Shown: positions 40,421-52,792, numbered from the stretch's first letter. The stretch: 64,000 nt of DNA from Acanthaster planci (GCF_001949145.1 NW_019091388.1:1766289-1830288), one strand, 5' to 3'. A program made the numbers and translations. Notes: generated by a model from the sequence alone, not told the origin.

Positions 40421-42074
40421 TCCCATCACAGCTGGCATAGCACTGATGGTATCACTCCACTCACACAGCTCACAGGCCACTCATGCAATAATACCAAGAT
40501 TCCACCCCCCCCCCCTGGATATGGACAAACTGACCTTGCTAATTTGGCTATTGGCCCGTGCATGTGCACCGAGCATGTGATGCACTCATATTGTTCTGTA
40601 CAATGTGATTGTTCGGAAGAAGATGGAAGATACGTGAGTAAACCCTCCAATTTTTCAAAATAAGATTGGTCTTAAAGTCTCAACAACCAGCATGAATTAC
40701 ACATTTCTCAAGAGCTATATGAAGACCTGTATGTTAAGGTTGGTCTCACGTGAAAATGTGGTTTAAAAAGTTGAATTTGTGTCACCGGTCATGATACTTC
40801 AAAGGCTGGATTTAAAAAACAGACAGAATTGCAACCCCATATAAACAAACATGGCCGCAAGTCACACAGATTAGGGACTTTAGAACATCCTGTAGGTAGA
40901 CCCCACAGTTCTTGGGGTAAACCTCCTAAACTTGGCAAAAATATCTTTTCTCCATCAGTCATGTTCTTATTCTCAGCCTGAGCCTGTCACCTAGCCCAGA
41001 TTGGAAAGCAATTTCAGTCTTTTCAGTTAGGGTTATGTACAAGTACAAGACCTGGGTGGGACCATGAGAGGGCACAGTTTTCCTGGCAATGGAGGCTTCT
41101 TTGATGGGAACTGCAGCACAGGAGACTATGAAGTACACACGTCACGGTTGCATCGCTACCAGTAAATGAACTCTCCCCACCAACATGCATGACATGGCTC
41201 TTATCAACCAATGAGGGGGTGGTTCTGCTCAAGACGGATAGACCTACATGTACATTTCAGAAAGAATTCCATGATGTATGATGATGTACACTTACCAGGC
41301 TTTTCTTCCCACCTCTCAAACTGAACATCTCTTCATTGTCTTCTTCACTCATTATCATCTTGTAATTGGCGCTAAATGCGCTGTTGGATGATCAGATAAA
41401 TAAATAAAAGAAAATAAATGTTGATGTCATATGGATGTGGCTTGACACCTTTTGCACAAATAGACCATGGAGGAAGAAACCTTATGACACTGATGTGAAA
41501 TGTTCAAGTGTTTTCTAAGTGAATACCAGCAACATTTTCACTGCTAAATTTTGACCTTTTAGGACACTTTTTTATTGCTTTGAGATGGCTGGTAGTACCT
41601 ATACTAATATTGTTAGGTCACTCTAGGGAAATATTGGCATCAGTAATGGATTTCTTTCTGTACATGTACGCCTACATCTTGACTAACATCGAGGATATCA
41701 AGTAATTGTGCTATTGCATCTTGACGGTTGAAAAAATCACCCAAAACCCCACATAAACATTTGAGAAATTCTGTAAACTTGACAATTTCTATTATTACCT
41801 CAATTTACATACACTTAAAAAAAATTCCATCGGAAAGTTGTAGTGGGCGAGTAAAATCAGAAGTTTTGAATTAGATTAGTGGGAATTTGAAAGTTCACTT
41901 ACTTTGAAATTTGAGCTAAAAATGTTGCTCTGGCAAGGCACTGGATGCCAAAAATCAAACTGTGCCAAAATTGGGGGGCACGCACTTAGGGGGCTTCAAC
42001 AATAAATAAAGGAGGTTGCTGTGACAACAGTAAAAGCTGAAGGCTTTGTTGCATTGTTTTTGTTGTTATTGTAG
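40421..42074. other. probable 5' intron, no gene seen
   Basis: Sequence between the inverted-repeat element and the first coding exon of the unrecognised gene. A poly-C run lies near 40505. No exon or repeat could be supported. Confidence 0.4.
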
Positions 42075-42268
42075 GAGGAAGTCATTAAGAGAAGATGATG
42101 GAGCAAGGAGTGGCCAATGAATGGGCAGCATCAGTGGAGAGCACAGAACTGAGCAAGTTCCTTCCCATCTTCAAATTATTCAATGACAAGCTGGATTACA
42201 TGTGTCTTAATGTCAACCTTCCCAGATCCTTCAAAATCCACCAGGAGATTTGTGGAAGATTGAGGAAG
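42075..42268 (+). CDS. unrecognised acidic protein gene, first coding exon
   Basis: After the acceptor attgtag come 20 untranslated bases, then ATG ATG (42095). The 58 codons include MMEQGVANEWAASVESTELS, KFLPIFKLFNDKLDYMCLNV and HQEICGRLRK, helical and protein-like. Donor gtagtg follows in phase 0. I do not recognise the family. The next exon needs two incoming bases, so this junction is not clean as read. Confidence 0.55.
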
Positions 42269-42461
42269 GTAGTGCCCAGCCCAGCCTTTTTGAATTCAAA
42301 TGGGACTTGATGTGTCTGTTGAATTTTAGAGAATGTATCATTCTGGGGAGGATTTTTTAGGATTCAGAAAGGTTTCCAGGAACCACCATCTTTCTACAGA
42401 ATGCTGTCCTTACGTCTTGCTGCTCATTAAAATAATCATAACTTTGTCTACACTTTGTCAG

Positions 42462-42532
42462 CTCTGACAAGTTTGGCCTCACAGAAGATGATGAAGATGA
42501 CTCTGATGTTAGCCGTAGCACAGACAGTGAAG
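42462..42532 (+). CDS. unrecognised acidic protein gene, second exon
   Basis: Flanked by acceptor ctttgtcag and the perfect donor gtaagtac. The open frame with acidic composition reads SDKFGLTEDDEDDSDVSRST then DSE. It requires incoming phase 2 and leaves in phase 1. Neither fits its neighbours exactly, so a small unseen exon, an indel in the assembly or pseudogenisation is possible. Confidence 0.45.
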
Positions 42533-42802
42533 GTAAGTACATATCCTTTGTCCAAAAACTGTGTGTAAAAGGCCCTAGATATCAAAATGAACGATTCTAT
42601 ACACAAACTTTGTACTGTGACTTCCTTTGTCCAACAAATTTGACCATTCAATGCAGCTTTCCACTAAGAAAAGGTACTGCTTACATTTTTATTCATTTTT
42701 TTCAATTTTTAATGATGAAGTCACCACTATATATGTTTTAACTGCTGAGGTTAACAGTCGGTGATGGCATCCGTAGTTTATCTCATTTCTGTTCTTCTCA
42801 AG

Positions 42803-42900
42803 AAGCGGGCTCAAGAGAGACTCAAGTTCCAGTGAGGACCCAAGTGACAGCCACTCTGACAGTGATGAGGAGCAAGAACAGTGGATGGAGAAAACAGCAG
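42803..42900 (+). CDS. unrecognised acidic protein gene, third exon
   Basis: Between acceptor ttctcaag and donor gtagaa. The protein-like frame is SGLKRDSSSSEDPSDSHSDS then DEEQEQWMEKTA, rich in Ser and acidic residues like a casein kinase 2 substrate. It leaves in phase 1, which fits the exon at 46574. Confidence 0.5.
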
Positions 42901-43680
42901 GTAGAAAAGCTGTCACATGTCAGTCATATTTGCTGTCTGTGAAGAAATCAATTTTTGCAGGCAGATTTGGCCCTGGTACTTTCTAATGTCTTAACCCTAA
43001 AAGAGCCTGGTTACATTGGACCACCTCACAGCCCGCGGCTATCCCCCATGAATTGGGATGTCCAAAGCTGGATTTCTTTTACAAACTTCATATGCATGAC
43101 TTTCCTTCTCAATACAAATATTGAAGTTTTATCTCAAACTGTCATATGGTTTGACAGTCATGTGGAAGTTGGGAATGGCAGCAGAAAAGTATACATTATG
43201 GGTTGACCTCACTCAGAAAAGAATATGCTGTACAAGAACGGTATGTTGAATTTTCACAAAAATTATTTTAAAAAATTCAGAAGGCTTCAGGAAAATATGC
43301 ACCTTGATAATATTGGAAAATATGTTAAAGGGAGGTAGATTCCCTCTCCCCTCCCCGAGCTCCTTAGGGTAGAATTCAGAGGTTCTTCAAGACATTTCCA
43401 CTCACACAGCCAAGAGTTTTCACAATTTGTAAAGTTGGGAAAGCAGTCACCGGGTACCCCCTGTTGTTTGTACATGTGTCAACTGGCTGAAAATAGCCCT
43501 TTTCCGAATCAGCCGGCTTAGGACGACAGAATTACATAAGTCTGTGGCAAATGACTGAAGCCGCTCACTTGTGGCTTTAATCATCTAGCCTCAGCCACAC
43601 CTCCTGGACATCGCCATTATTACAATGCATGCAGACATAACTTCGCCCTTTTTGTTACTGTATTTTTACCAGGTGTTGAA

Positions 43681-43898
43681 GGTGATAGCAGCGTGGTTGG
43701 TCCCCTTACTTTGGGCTCATCTTCTGGCATCACTGCCCTGTTAGAGTAAGGAGATAGCAGCGTGGTTGGTCCCCTTCCTGTGGGCTCATCTTCTAGCATC
43801 ACTGGCCTGATAGAGTAAGGAGATAGCAGCATAGTTGGTCCCCTGCCTGTGGGCTCATCTTCTGGCATCATTGGCCTGATAGAGTAAGGCGATAGCAG
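43681..43898 (-). repeat. 69-bp tandem repeat, 3.2 copies, open on the minus strand
   Basis: Units start at 43681, 43750, 43819 and 43888 (partial), exactly 69 bases apart. Because 69 is divisible by three, the minus strand stays open and would encode a 23-residue repeat containing LLSPYS and PEDEPTGRGP. It lies in an intron of the unrecognised gene. Coding use is unproven; the surrounding frame (43620-43901) is only 93 codons. Confidence 0.9.
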
Positions 43899-44321
43899 CA
43901 AATGATAGACTGTACAGTACTTTTAACCCATTTGTCCTTGTACAGGGTTCCCACAGTCATTGAAAATCCTGGGAAAAGGTTGTCCCAGAAAGTCATGGAA
44001 AACTCACAGAAAATTGGTCTGAGGAAAAGTCATGGAAATCAAGATCGTACAAGGGTGATTTTGATGGTAGTTATGGATAGTGGCTATGGCAGTCTTCCCG
44101 TTTATTATACCAAACAAGTTTTTTGTGCAGAGTGGCATTAAATGCCATGGAAATTGTCCTAGTGTAGTTCTGGAAAGTGCAGGAAAGGTCACTGAATTTG
44201 ATTTTCAGATTTTGTGAGAACCTTGCTTGTAACAATCAGGACCCAATTTCTCTGTCATGCTTACAGGGGCTCTGCATATTTCCTGCATACCGTAAATAGT
44301 AAGTACAGCCAAATGTATCCT

Positions 44322-44503
44322 AACCTTGGAGGAAAGATTTCCGTAAACTTAGTGATGTAACAATAGAACTGCATGCAACCATTTGCACAACCACCCCGAG
44401 CCCCGCCATGAAATAGTGCTCAAGGTTAGCACATTTTTCTGCTAAAGTTAGCACGATTTTCCTCCTGACTGTTAAGAAGCCCCATGAAATTGGGCCCTGA
44501 CCC
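44322..44503 (+). repeat. dispersed repeat ending in attgggccct, copy 2
   Basis: Second copy of the repeat at 34067-34260, same orientation: accttggaggaaag, gccccgccatgaaatagtgc, gctaaagttagcacgatttt and a final attgggccct. It lies in an intron. Confidence 0.8.
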
Positions 44504-46573
44504 CACCCAGCCTGTTACAACCTGCACTCCTCAGCACTGTATGGTTTTATGGATTTAACAGCGACCTACAGTAAGAGTCTATGTGGTGACAGGTTGAAAC
44601 GTGAATGTTTTACTCATTTGGGGAAAAATTATCATTACAGTGTGACTGAAAAACCTTATGTGACTTTTTCTTGTTTTGGGTCATTTTTCCCTGTGTTTAG
44701 ATTTAGGAAGGCCTCATTGCCAGGTGAATGTACTGCCATGGCTGCCTACATGAATGTTGGGGCTGGCTAGCGTCATGGTGTGAGTGGACTGGCTGATGAT
44801 ATCTCCAAAGTGAAGAGGTAGGTTATGTCATAAGTAGCATAGGTAAGAGTCCCGTGTTTAATATCATTGCTGGCTTTCTGCAAGGATGAATCAGGGAAAG
44901 AGGGAGAGGCCAATTGGGGTCATGACCAAAAAGGGGACAAAAATTGTTTTCATTTGAAAAAAATGAAAGGTTTTCTAGTTTATATAATTTCCCTTCTTTT
45001 GAAAAGTGGAAATGTAGCCCAACTCCTCAAACAACTTTAAATATTAAAAACAAAAATTTGGCCCCCAGAATCGAGTTTGACCCCACTCCCCCCCCCAAAA
45101 AAATGGGTGCTGGATCCAACCTTGGGTGCTTGTGGCTAGCTTTTAGGGCAGCCCTGACCTAGGGACAGTTGTGTGCATTGTGTCAACCAAGCAAGATGAT
45201 AGGGATGAGGTTAAACCCTTGTAACCAGGGTAAGCTAGTTCACCCACTATAATTGGAATTGTTCACATTTTCCTGGCCTAAAGTTCCTTTTCCTTCACGG
45301 TTTGTTGCTGTTTCATGACAAATTACCAATGATCAATGGTCCACATTTCCTGAGACATGTTCAACATGTCCAAGGAGCAATTTGGATTTCATAGTTTTAA
45401 TAGAAAAATAATTAAATGAATGTCTTATCACAAACGTATTAACAATACCTTTCGACGGACAACAGCAGGGGCATAATTTAAGAAAGGTCTCCGTTTTTAA
45501 TAACCATGAGCAAATGGCTTCCTTGCCCCCTGGGGTTTCATGATTTGCTGTGCAGCACTGCTCTACATCAAAGAAAGTGGATTGGGAGCAACAGTGGCAA
45601 TTGTCCATCATGCATTATTTGGCCCTGTTCTAACCTGGCAAAGTTACATTTATCTTCCTCATAATATTGCCCATTATTACAAGCCTTCAGTAGAAGCCAT
45701 GGTGCACATTATGTCAAATTCAGATAAATTCCTGACATCCCTGTTGTTCAGTGAATATTTTGAAAAGCAAATTGAACATATATGTATTTTCTCAATTTTT
45801 ATCTTATAGAGCACTGAGAACTGCGTGTCCAGAACATTTCAAAAATAAAGTCTGAAAATTAAAATCACATGCATTATGGGGATTTGTTCAGGCTTTTTGA
45901 AGGTGAGCAATGAATATGGCCAAAAATTTCAGTGTTCAGAGCTCTTATTTAAAGAAGGATCTACCTTAATTTGACAAATATTGAACCAAAACACAAAAAG
46001 GGACCACGTTGTACGGTAAACACTTAACAGTATCTTCAGTCACCATTCAAAATTTCTGATTTGTATCCAACTCAACAGACTTGTGCTTACTGTTGAAATA
46101 TTTCTGCCCACACTTTCAGCATCAGTCGCTGATTTCTGTAGAAGGTGTTGGTCCATAGATATTTTACATGTAGGTTTGATGACATTACAGTATTACTGTA
46201 GTGCCCTCACTTGTTAGGAAAAAGGAAAGACAATTTTAAGTGTTCAAAAATGTTACTTTTTGATTCACTAAACCCTAAAGGGGTGTCTGGAAAAATATTT
46301 TTAACAAAGAGTACAAATCACAAATGCTTTCAGAAGTAACGGGTCAGCAGTGTCAAAGGAATACCCTTGTCATAGTTCATTTTCTGCTATGAAAATGGAT
46401 GAAAAGCAATAGACACTAACGGTTTTTATATGAATAAAAGGTGTAAAAATAAGGAGCATACAAGGATTCTGTAATTTTTGAAGAAATGTGTCAATTTTTG
46501 CTGTAACGTACTTCCTTTTGTGATCAATTTCTTCCCCAGACCACCTCATATGAAAGCTGAGGGTATGCCCCAG

Positions 46574-46692
46574 GAGAAGCAGATCATGATGCTGATGAGA
46601 AGAGCGCCCTCGCCTCCTTCAACCGGGACAGAAGGAAGATGGAGGACAGGATCCTATGGGACTTCACAGAGATGATCCATGAGAATGTCTAG
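46574..46692 (+). CDS. unrecognised acidic protein gene, last exon
   Basis: Acceptor tgccccag; reads EADHDADEKSALASFNRDRR then KMEDRILWDFTEMIHENV and TAG. Incoming phase 1 matches the exon ending 42900. The charged helical end is convincingly protein-like, but the family is unknown. Plus-strand sequence after the stop has no obvious AATAAA before the 41-bp minisatellite. Confidence 0.55.
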
Positions 46693-47090
46693 GAGAGGAA
46701 GTGACTCAGATAGATGGCAGTCCTCGCCTCCATCACTAAGGAGGAACTGTTTCCAAGATTGCATGAAGGATTCTCATCAGAATCTTACGCATTGATTCAC
46801 AAAAGGCAAGGAAAGGACTCAATCTTCAAGTTCTCAGAGATGTAGGAGCAAGTCTATCTGCATTTGTACACTACTCAAAGGGTCATACGTAGTAATTAAT
46901 AATCTAAACAAATGGTATTCACATCGCAAAAAATGAGCGTAATTTAATTTGGCAATTTTCCGGCATCAAAACAAGAAACTTCTGCTACAGGGTACTGAAG
47001 TCTCGCCACACTGAAAAAAAACCTTGACCTTGTCCAGGTCCTTTACGGCCCTGAGAATGATGCGCACAAAATTGAGTTTTAATTAACCAA

Positions 47091-48410
47091 GTAATGTGAG
47101 GGCACTGTTCATGAGTAAGAATGATATTGCGGTAATGTGAGGGCGCTGTTTATAAGTTAGAATGACATTGTGGTAATGTGAGGGTGCTGTTTATGAGTAA
47201 AATGATATTGTGGTAATTTGAGGGCGCTGTTTATGAGCAAGAATGATTTTGGGGTAATGTGAGGGCGCTGTTTATGAGTAAAATAATGTTGCGGTAATGT
47301 GAAGGCGCTGTTTATGAGTAAGAATATTGCGGTAATAAGAGGGCGCTGTTTATGAGTAAAGTGATCTTGCGGTAATGTGAGGGCGCTGTCTATGAGTTGG
47401 AATGATATTGCGGTAATGTGAGGGTTTGTTTACGAGTAAGAATGATATTGCTGGAATGTGAGGGTGCTGTTTACGAGTTAGAATGATATCGTGGTAATGT
47501 GAGGGTGCTGTTTACGAGTAAAAATGATATTTCTGTAATGTGAGGGCGCTGTTAATGAGTAAAATGATATTGTGGTAATTTGAGGGCGCTGTTTATGAGT
47601 TGGAATGATACCGTGGTAATGTAAGGGTGCTGTTCATGAGTAAAATGATATCGAGGTAATGTGAAGGCGCTGTTTATGAGTTAAAATGATATCGTGGTAA
47701 TGTGAGGGCGCTGTCTGTGAGTTAGAATGATATCATGGTAATGTGAGGGCGCTGTCTGTGAGTTAGAAAGAAATCGTGGTAATGTGAGGTTGCTGTTTAT
47801 ATGTAAGAATGATATTGGTGTAAATTGAGGGCGCTGTTTATGAGTTAGAATGATATCGTGGTAATGTGAGGGCGCTGTTTACGAGTAAGAATGATATTTC
47901 TGTACTGTGAGGGCGCTGTTTATGAGTTAGAATGATATTGTGGTAATGTGAGGGCGCTGTTTATTAGTTAGAATGATATTGTGGTAGAGGGCGCTGTTTA
48001 TGAGTAAAATGATATTGCGGTAATGTGAGGGCACTGTTTAAGAGTAAAATGATATTGTGGTTATGTGAGGGCGTTGTTTATGAGTTAGAATGATATCGTG
48101 GTAATTTGAGGGTGCTGTTTATTAGAATGATATCGAGGTAATGTACGGCACTGTTTGAGTAAAATGATATTGCTGTAATGTGAGGGCGCTGTTTGAGTTG
48201 GAATGATATCGTGGTAATGTGAGGGTGCTGTTTATGAGTAAAATGATATTGTGGTTATGTGAGGGCGTTGTTTATGAGTTAGAATATTGAGGTAATGTGA
48301 GGGCGCTGTTTATGAGTTAGAATGATATCGTGGTAATTTTAGGGTGCTGTTTATTAGTTGGAATGATATCGTGGTAATGTGAGGGCGCTGTTTATCAGTA
48401 AAATGATATT
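47091..48410. repeat. 41-bp minisatellite, about 32 copies
   Basis: Units built from gtaatgtgagggcgctgttt, atgagttagaatgatat and cgtg repeat over 1.3 kb. Variants include agtta/agtaa, tatc/tatt, missing aatga blocks and truncated units, so the array is old and unequal. The core gagggcgctgtttatgag is the most constant part. No reading frame runs through it. Confidence 0.95.
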
Positions 48411-48589
48411 TTACAACTTCTTTTGAGGACTAAAAGCTTGTAACTATTTCATGCGTTTAAAAACGGTGTTCCCATTCAGGCAGCCAAAATGCCAGCACTG
48501 TTCAGTCAACCCAGTGGTAGTTCTGAACCTCGCTTTTAACAAGTTCGCCCCCAGTACAGAGATATTGACAAACGGGAAACAGTGACATA

Positions 48590-48660
48590 GGGCTGGATAC
48601 AGTTGGTAGAGCACTGGTGCGGTGTTCCAGAGGTCGCAGGTTCAAATCCCACTCCAGTCC
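48590..48660 (+). other. tRNA-like sequence (pseudo-tRNA or SINE head)
   Basis: Seventy-one bases whose ends GGGCTGG and CCAGTCC form a seven-pair acceptor stem (one G-T). The T arm has the B box GGTTCAAATCC, and TTGGTAGAGC marks the D loop. The D stem is broken (ATACAG where TAGCTCAG is normal) and the anticodon stem has a mismatch, so a working tRNA is doubtful. Confidence 0.6.
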
Positions 48661-49639
48661 ATTTCTTTGTTCATCTTTACAAGTTTTTCCTTGGACAAAA
48701 TTTTATGTGCATTTTGTATTTCCAAGGTGTACATGTACATCCACATTGTCCGAGCATTACAAAAAAGTCTTTTAAAATTAAAATTATCGCTAAACTGCAA
48801 GTTGGAAATTATTGGCTCAGTGCTGAAAGGTCATTACTGCAAAGTGTAATTGTTGAAAACACGAAAGAACTATTTGATTTAAACAGTTTTCATTTTTTAG
48901 AGATAAAACTAGTTTTTTTGCAGCCAACATGTTTAAATTTTAACCAATCCTGTTTCCCAAATTTATGTCTAAAACTATATTTTTCACTAAACACCTTTTA
49001 GTGCATTCTAAGGACCTTTTAGCATAAACATGAAATTTGTTTCATTTGAAAATATTACCTACAAAAATGCTTTGTGTATGTAAAACAATCACCATTTATC
49101 GTTACAACCAGTTAATTTCTGTTTGCAAGTGAAATAAATGCTCATTTCTTCAAACTAGTAGAACAACTTGTTTGTACATGTTTATCTATTTGTAAAACTG
49201 TAGTACTTTACCACTTAACCCTTCTCCTACTCTGGACCATGTTACACTGCCAGAGTTTAAAGTACATCTATTTCCATCTTTAGATTCTACATTACAGCCT
49301 CATCCTACATGGAAGCCCTGCCAGTCTCATCCTTGCTCCTTATATAAAGTTCCCTCTTTGTGCCTTTTAGTCTCAATCTTATAAGGGCTACAATAAACCC
49401 AATAGCAATATGGAACATTAGGAAGCTATGTCCTTCAACCCCATGGGATCCTCAGAGCTGTAATACTGACAGTCCCAAGCCCTGAGCCATCCACTCTACC
49501 CTTCCTATCAGCTCTCAGACTTCCAGGCCCTCAGACTTCCACCCTTGCCTGTCTCCAGTACTGAGTTTGGCTGAAAAATATTCTAAGTCCAAACAATGGA
49601 AGGTTTAACATTTAGAAACGAGCACTTTTTTTCAAGAAA

Positions 49640-49732
49640 GTGCCATGGCATAGTGGTTAAGGACACTAACTGCTATGCACAAGGACCTGGGTTCAAATCC
49701 AGGTGGGCATGCACAATTTTGCTAAAAAACTT

Positions 49733-49765
<33 letters not shown>
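49640..49765 (+). mobile_element. tRNA-derived SINE remnant with A-tail
   Basis: A box TGGCATAGTGG (49646-49656), B box GGTTCAAATCC, and a well-paired T stem CCTGG/CCAGG. The acceptor stem is mostly lost. A run of 30 A (49736-49765) follows, as in a retroposed SINE. Confidence 0.65.
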
Positions 49766-49769
<4 letters not shown>

Positions 49770-49775
49770 CTTTTC

Positions 49776-49848
49776 CAGGGACCCCTGGGTTTTGAACCGG
49801 GGTCCCTTGGCCTGACAGCCAGCTCGCTGACCACCAGGCCACAGTCCT
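49776..49848 (-). mobile_element. tRNA-derived SINE remnant, opposite orientation
   Basis: On the minus strand: AGGACTG, then A box TGGCCTGGTGG (49831-49841) and the B-box-like GGTTCAAAACC. It converges on the A-run of the neighbouring SINE at 49640-49765. It is degenerate and not a functional tRNA. Confidence 0.55.
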
Positions 49849-52792
49849 CTTGATAGAAATAATTTCGGAACATATATTTAAAGGTTAAGATTGCGCAATT
49901 ACAAAAAAGCACAGCTTATTTGCATGTATTTAAATAAAAAAAAGCAGAAATTTGAATATGCCAAAAAGAACAGACAAAATGTTCAGACCTTGCATAAACG
50001 TAACTTGTAGGTCCACAATATATTTGCAAGCCTTTCTATTCTCTTCAAAATATCCATATGTACATGTAAGTTATGTTTGTCACAAAAAATTCAACTGAAA
50101 TTTCAGGGCGTCCGAATTTTTTACTTTTTTGGGCATATATAAGAAAGTTTAGTTGTACACCTGCGTGTCTATCTTGGTATATATATGTTCTAGGAACATG
50201 ATGAGCATTACAGGTACCTCCTTATTTTGAACAAGAAGTTCCTACAATCTGACGAAAATTATGCATAAAATCTTGAAAATGCAGGAAAAGAATGAAAAGC
50301 AGTAAAATGGTACAACATCAGTTAATTAAAGGGGTAATAGTGATTACTTTGTGCAAACATGAACAGTATGTATAATGGACATTTTGAAATGTCTCAACTT
50401 GAGTGAACAATTTGTCTAATGCTTTGTAATTTTTATTTACTCGGATGAGACATTTAGTAAAAGGAACTTAAAACATGCTTAATTTCTTTCTCTACAGACA
50501 AAAGTACACCCTGAGAAGCAGTTCTAAAAATATGGGTTTGTTGTGTAAAAAGAAAATGTGCATTTTCAACTAAAACATCTACATGTACTCATATTCTCTG
50601 TTCCAAAAAGCCTAAACTGTTCCAAACAAGACAAAAAGTCTTAAACCATGTTTACCATCAGAAGATTATCTATACACTTTTTTTCTGCAAATCTAATCTT
50701 TGAGCATTATAGCATCTGGTTTGTGCTGCCTAGGTTTGTCAAGGGATGCCCAGGCTGATAACAGAGCAGACAGGAACCACTTCGGCCTTGCTGATGCTTT
50801 TTGCCTACAGGAACAAGAAAAAAAAACCTGAGCGTTTCAAGACATTATACTGAATAAATGTAGGACAGTGGATGTTTAGTCATTGCCAAATTTAACTAAC
50901 AGTATTTAGCAGACTACAAGTAGACAGCGCCCTCTGTCCTACGAAATTAAGCCAGTAAAGATCATCTGATTATCACAAAATTCAAACTATGTTCGGTAGT
51001 CTGGTGAATAGCGTGCACATTTAAAATCACAACCTATGCTCCCAGCTGGATGAGTTATATCCAAAGGTGTCATCTTTTTTCATCCCAGAAAATAAAGAAT
51101 GATTTTGGTTTTTTTTTTAAAATTGACTCCAACATTTCATAGCAGAGTGTAACATTTTCATGTTATTATTTGTGGCTCTGGAGGATTTTTTTAGGGCAAG
51201 AAACCAATTTGTGACAAGTCGCAATAATTTTGTGAAAGAAGAACCAGTCAGAGTACGAATTTTATGTTGGGGGAAAAAGTTTCTGTGCATTTGCCTGGCA
51301 CAATATTGTTTAGTAAAACTTGGCAACAATGACTAAATATCCAATGTCATTACATTAGATTGAGAAAACTGAATGGAATGACAAGATTGATTAAGAAAAA
51401 GCTTAATTTGTTTTTCAAAAAAGTGCTGTTGTTTATTTTGCAGCTCAGTGTTTTACACTCCAACCTCATCAATTTCTTTTAATACCAACCTTCAAAATGC
51501 ACCTTTGTGCCTCAATTAATCTTCTTTTCAAGTTTAATGTCACAATATCCGAAGGTATTTTTCCACCTTTTCAGGTTTTTATACAAATGACGAATATCTC
51601 CATGTTAATGAGCAAAACTGTGATGTCATCCAAGGATGAAAGCCTTAACTGCTTTGTACACAAATCCTGCAGTTTAGACTTTACTGGACTCAGGTTTCAC
51701 TTCTTTATTGATGCTATGTGCATGGCAACAAGAGAGCATGAATAACTCGCTCAAAAATGTTTTCAGTGAGTAACCTCTGCATTCACAATTTGAAACACCT
51801 ACATGTATGTACACAAGTGTTCCGTAGATGACTTCAAGCAACAGCTCCCTCAGTTGTCCAGGAAAGCATGAATAATTTTAACTATTTAAAAACAAGTTGT
51901 TTTCGATACATTTGATAAAATAGGATTGCAGAAGGGTTTTCATACAATAGAAGAAGATGCAAAGTTGAAGAAAATTTGTGTTAAAGAAAAATACGTCCCG
52001 GCTACCCATTTTTAATGGGAGGTCCGTGGGACTACACCGATAACCTTGTACTATCAGGAGAGATACCAATAGATAACAAAGGATAGGGACCTAGCAATTC
52101 CCTTGTTATATTAAAGCAGAATGTTATATTAACTGTGTTCTCATGACTGAGGTTTGATTTTATTTGTCTGAACCCTAACAGAGTCAGGAAGGGGGGAGGA
52201 TTAGAATCTGCCCCTCCTTATGTTCCAATCTCTTCACAGTGCATTTTTACACACCAAGCCTTAAGGAAATTTTCTAGTAATATCTTCCAGTTATTTTTAT
52301 CCAAATTTGGTGAAAATCAGAAATATTCGTTTCTCCTGCTGCACTTATTTTTTCACGAGAGCTCATCAGCCAAAAATGTGAACTTTCCCCACAGATGTGC
52401 ATGCAAGCCAACACAAACGCGGCCCTCAAATGACAGAAACGATAAGCCCCCATATCAGATGAAATTGACGCTTCCCCTCTGTACTGATGAGTGTGTCTAT
52501 ACACATGTCAAGTCTAAAAAAGATTGGGCAGAGGAAAGCCGAGTTTAAAATGGGGAGAGGGGATGAAATGGTCAGAAAAAAATATTCTATGAAATTGTCT
52601 GGGAAAAAAACAGCTATTCTCGGGCTAAATATTTGTTTTTCAATTGCCAAATTTTCCAAAAGATTTTTGTACAGCACCTTCGCCTGTGAATTCAGTGTAA
52701 CTCATTTCTCTGAAGACATCAGAAGAAACAACAAAACCAACATAAAATCCTCCCCTACAGAAATGTGGGTAGGGTCTGCTATTGAATACCTA

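Larger units (their letters stand above)
42901..46573 (+). other. long intron of the unrecognised gene
   Basis: Holds the 69-bp tandem repeat and one dispersed repeat. A 23-base segment at 44698-44720 lies between tgtgtttag and gtgaat but has no coding support. Otherwise no feature is visible. Confidence 0.4.
48661..52747. other. intergenic DNA apart from SINE remnants
   Basis: AT-rich, with no gene on either strand that I can support. Short frames such as 51497-51745 have no recognisable content. Confidence 0.5.

Noticed and set aside
47091-48410. Possible CRISPR array
   Set aside because: Units are head-to-tail with no unique spacers, and this is animal DNA. It is a minisatellite.
48603-49001. 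A 132-codon frame as a gene
   Set aside because: It begins inside the tRNA-like sequence and reads low-complexity Phe/Leu-rich sequence afterwards, without similarity or splice sites.
49640-49710. Functional tRNA gene
   Set aside because: A and B boxes and the T arm are good, but the acceptor stem has three mismatches and an A-tail follows. A SINE remnant is more likely.
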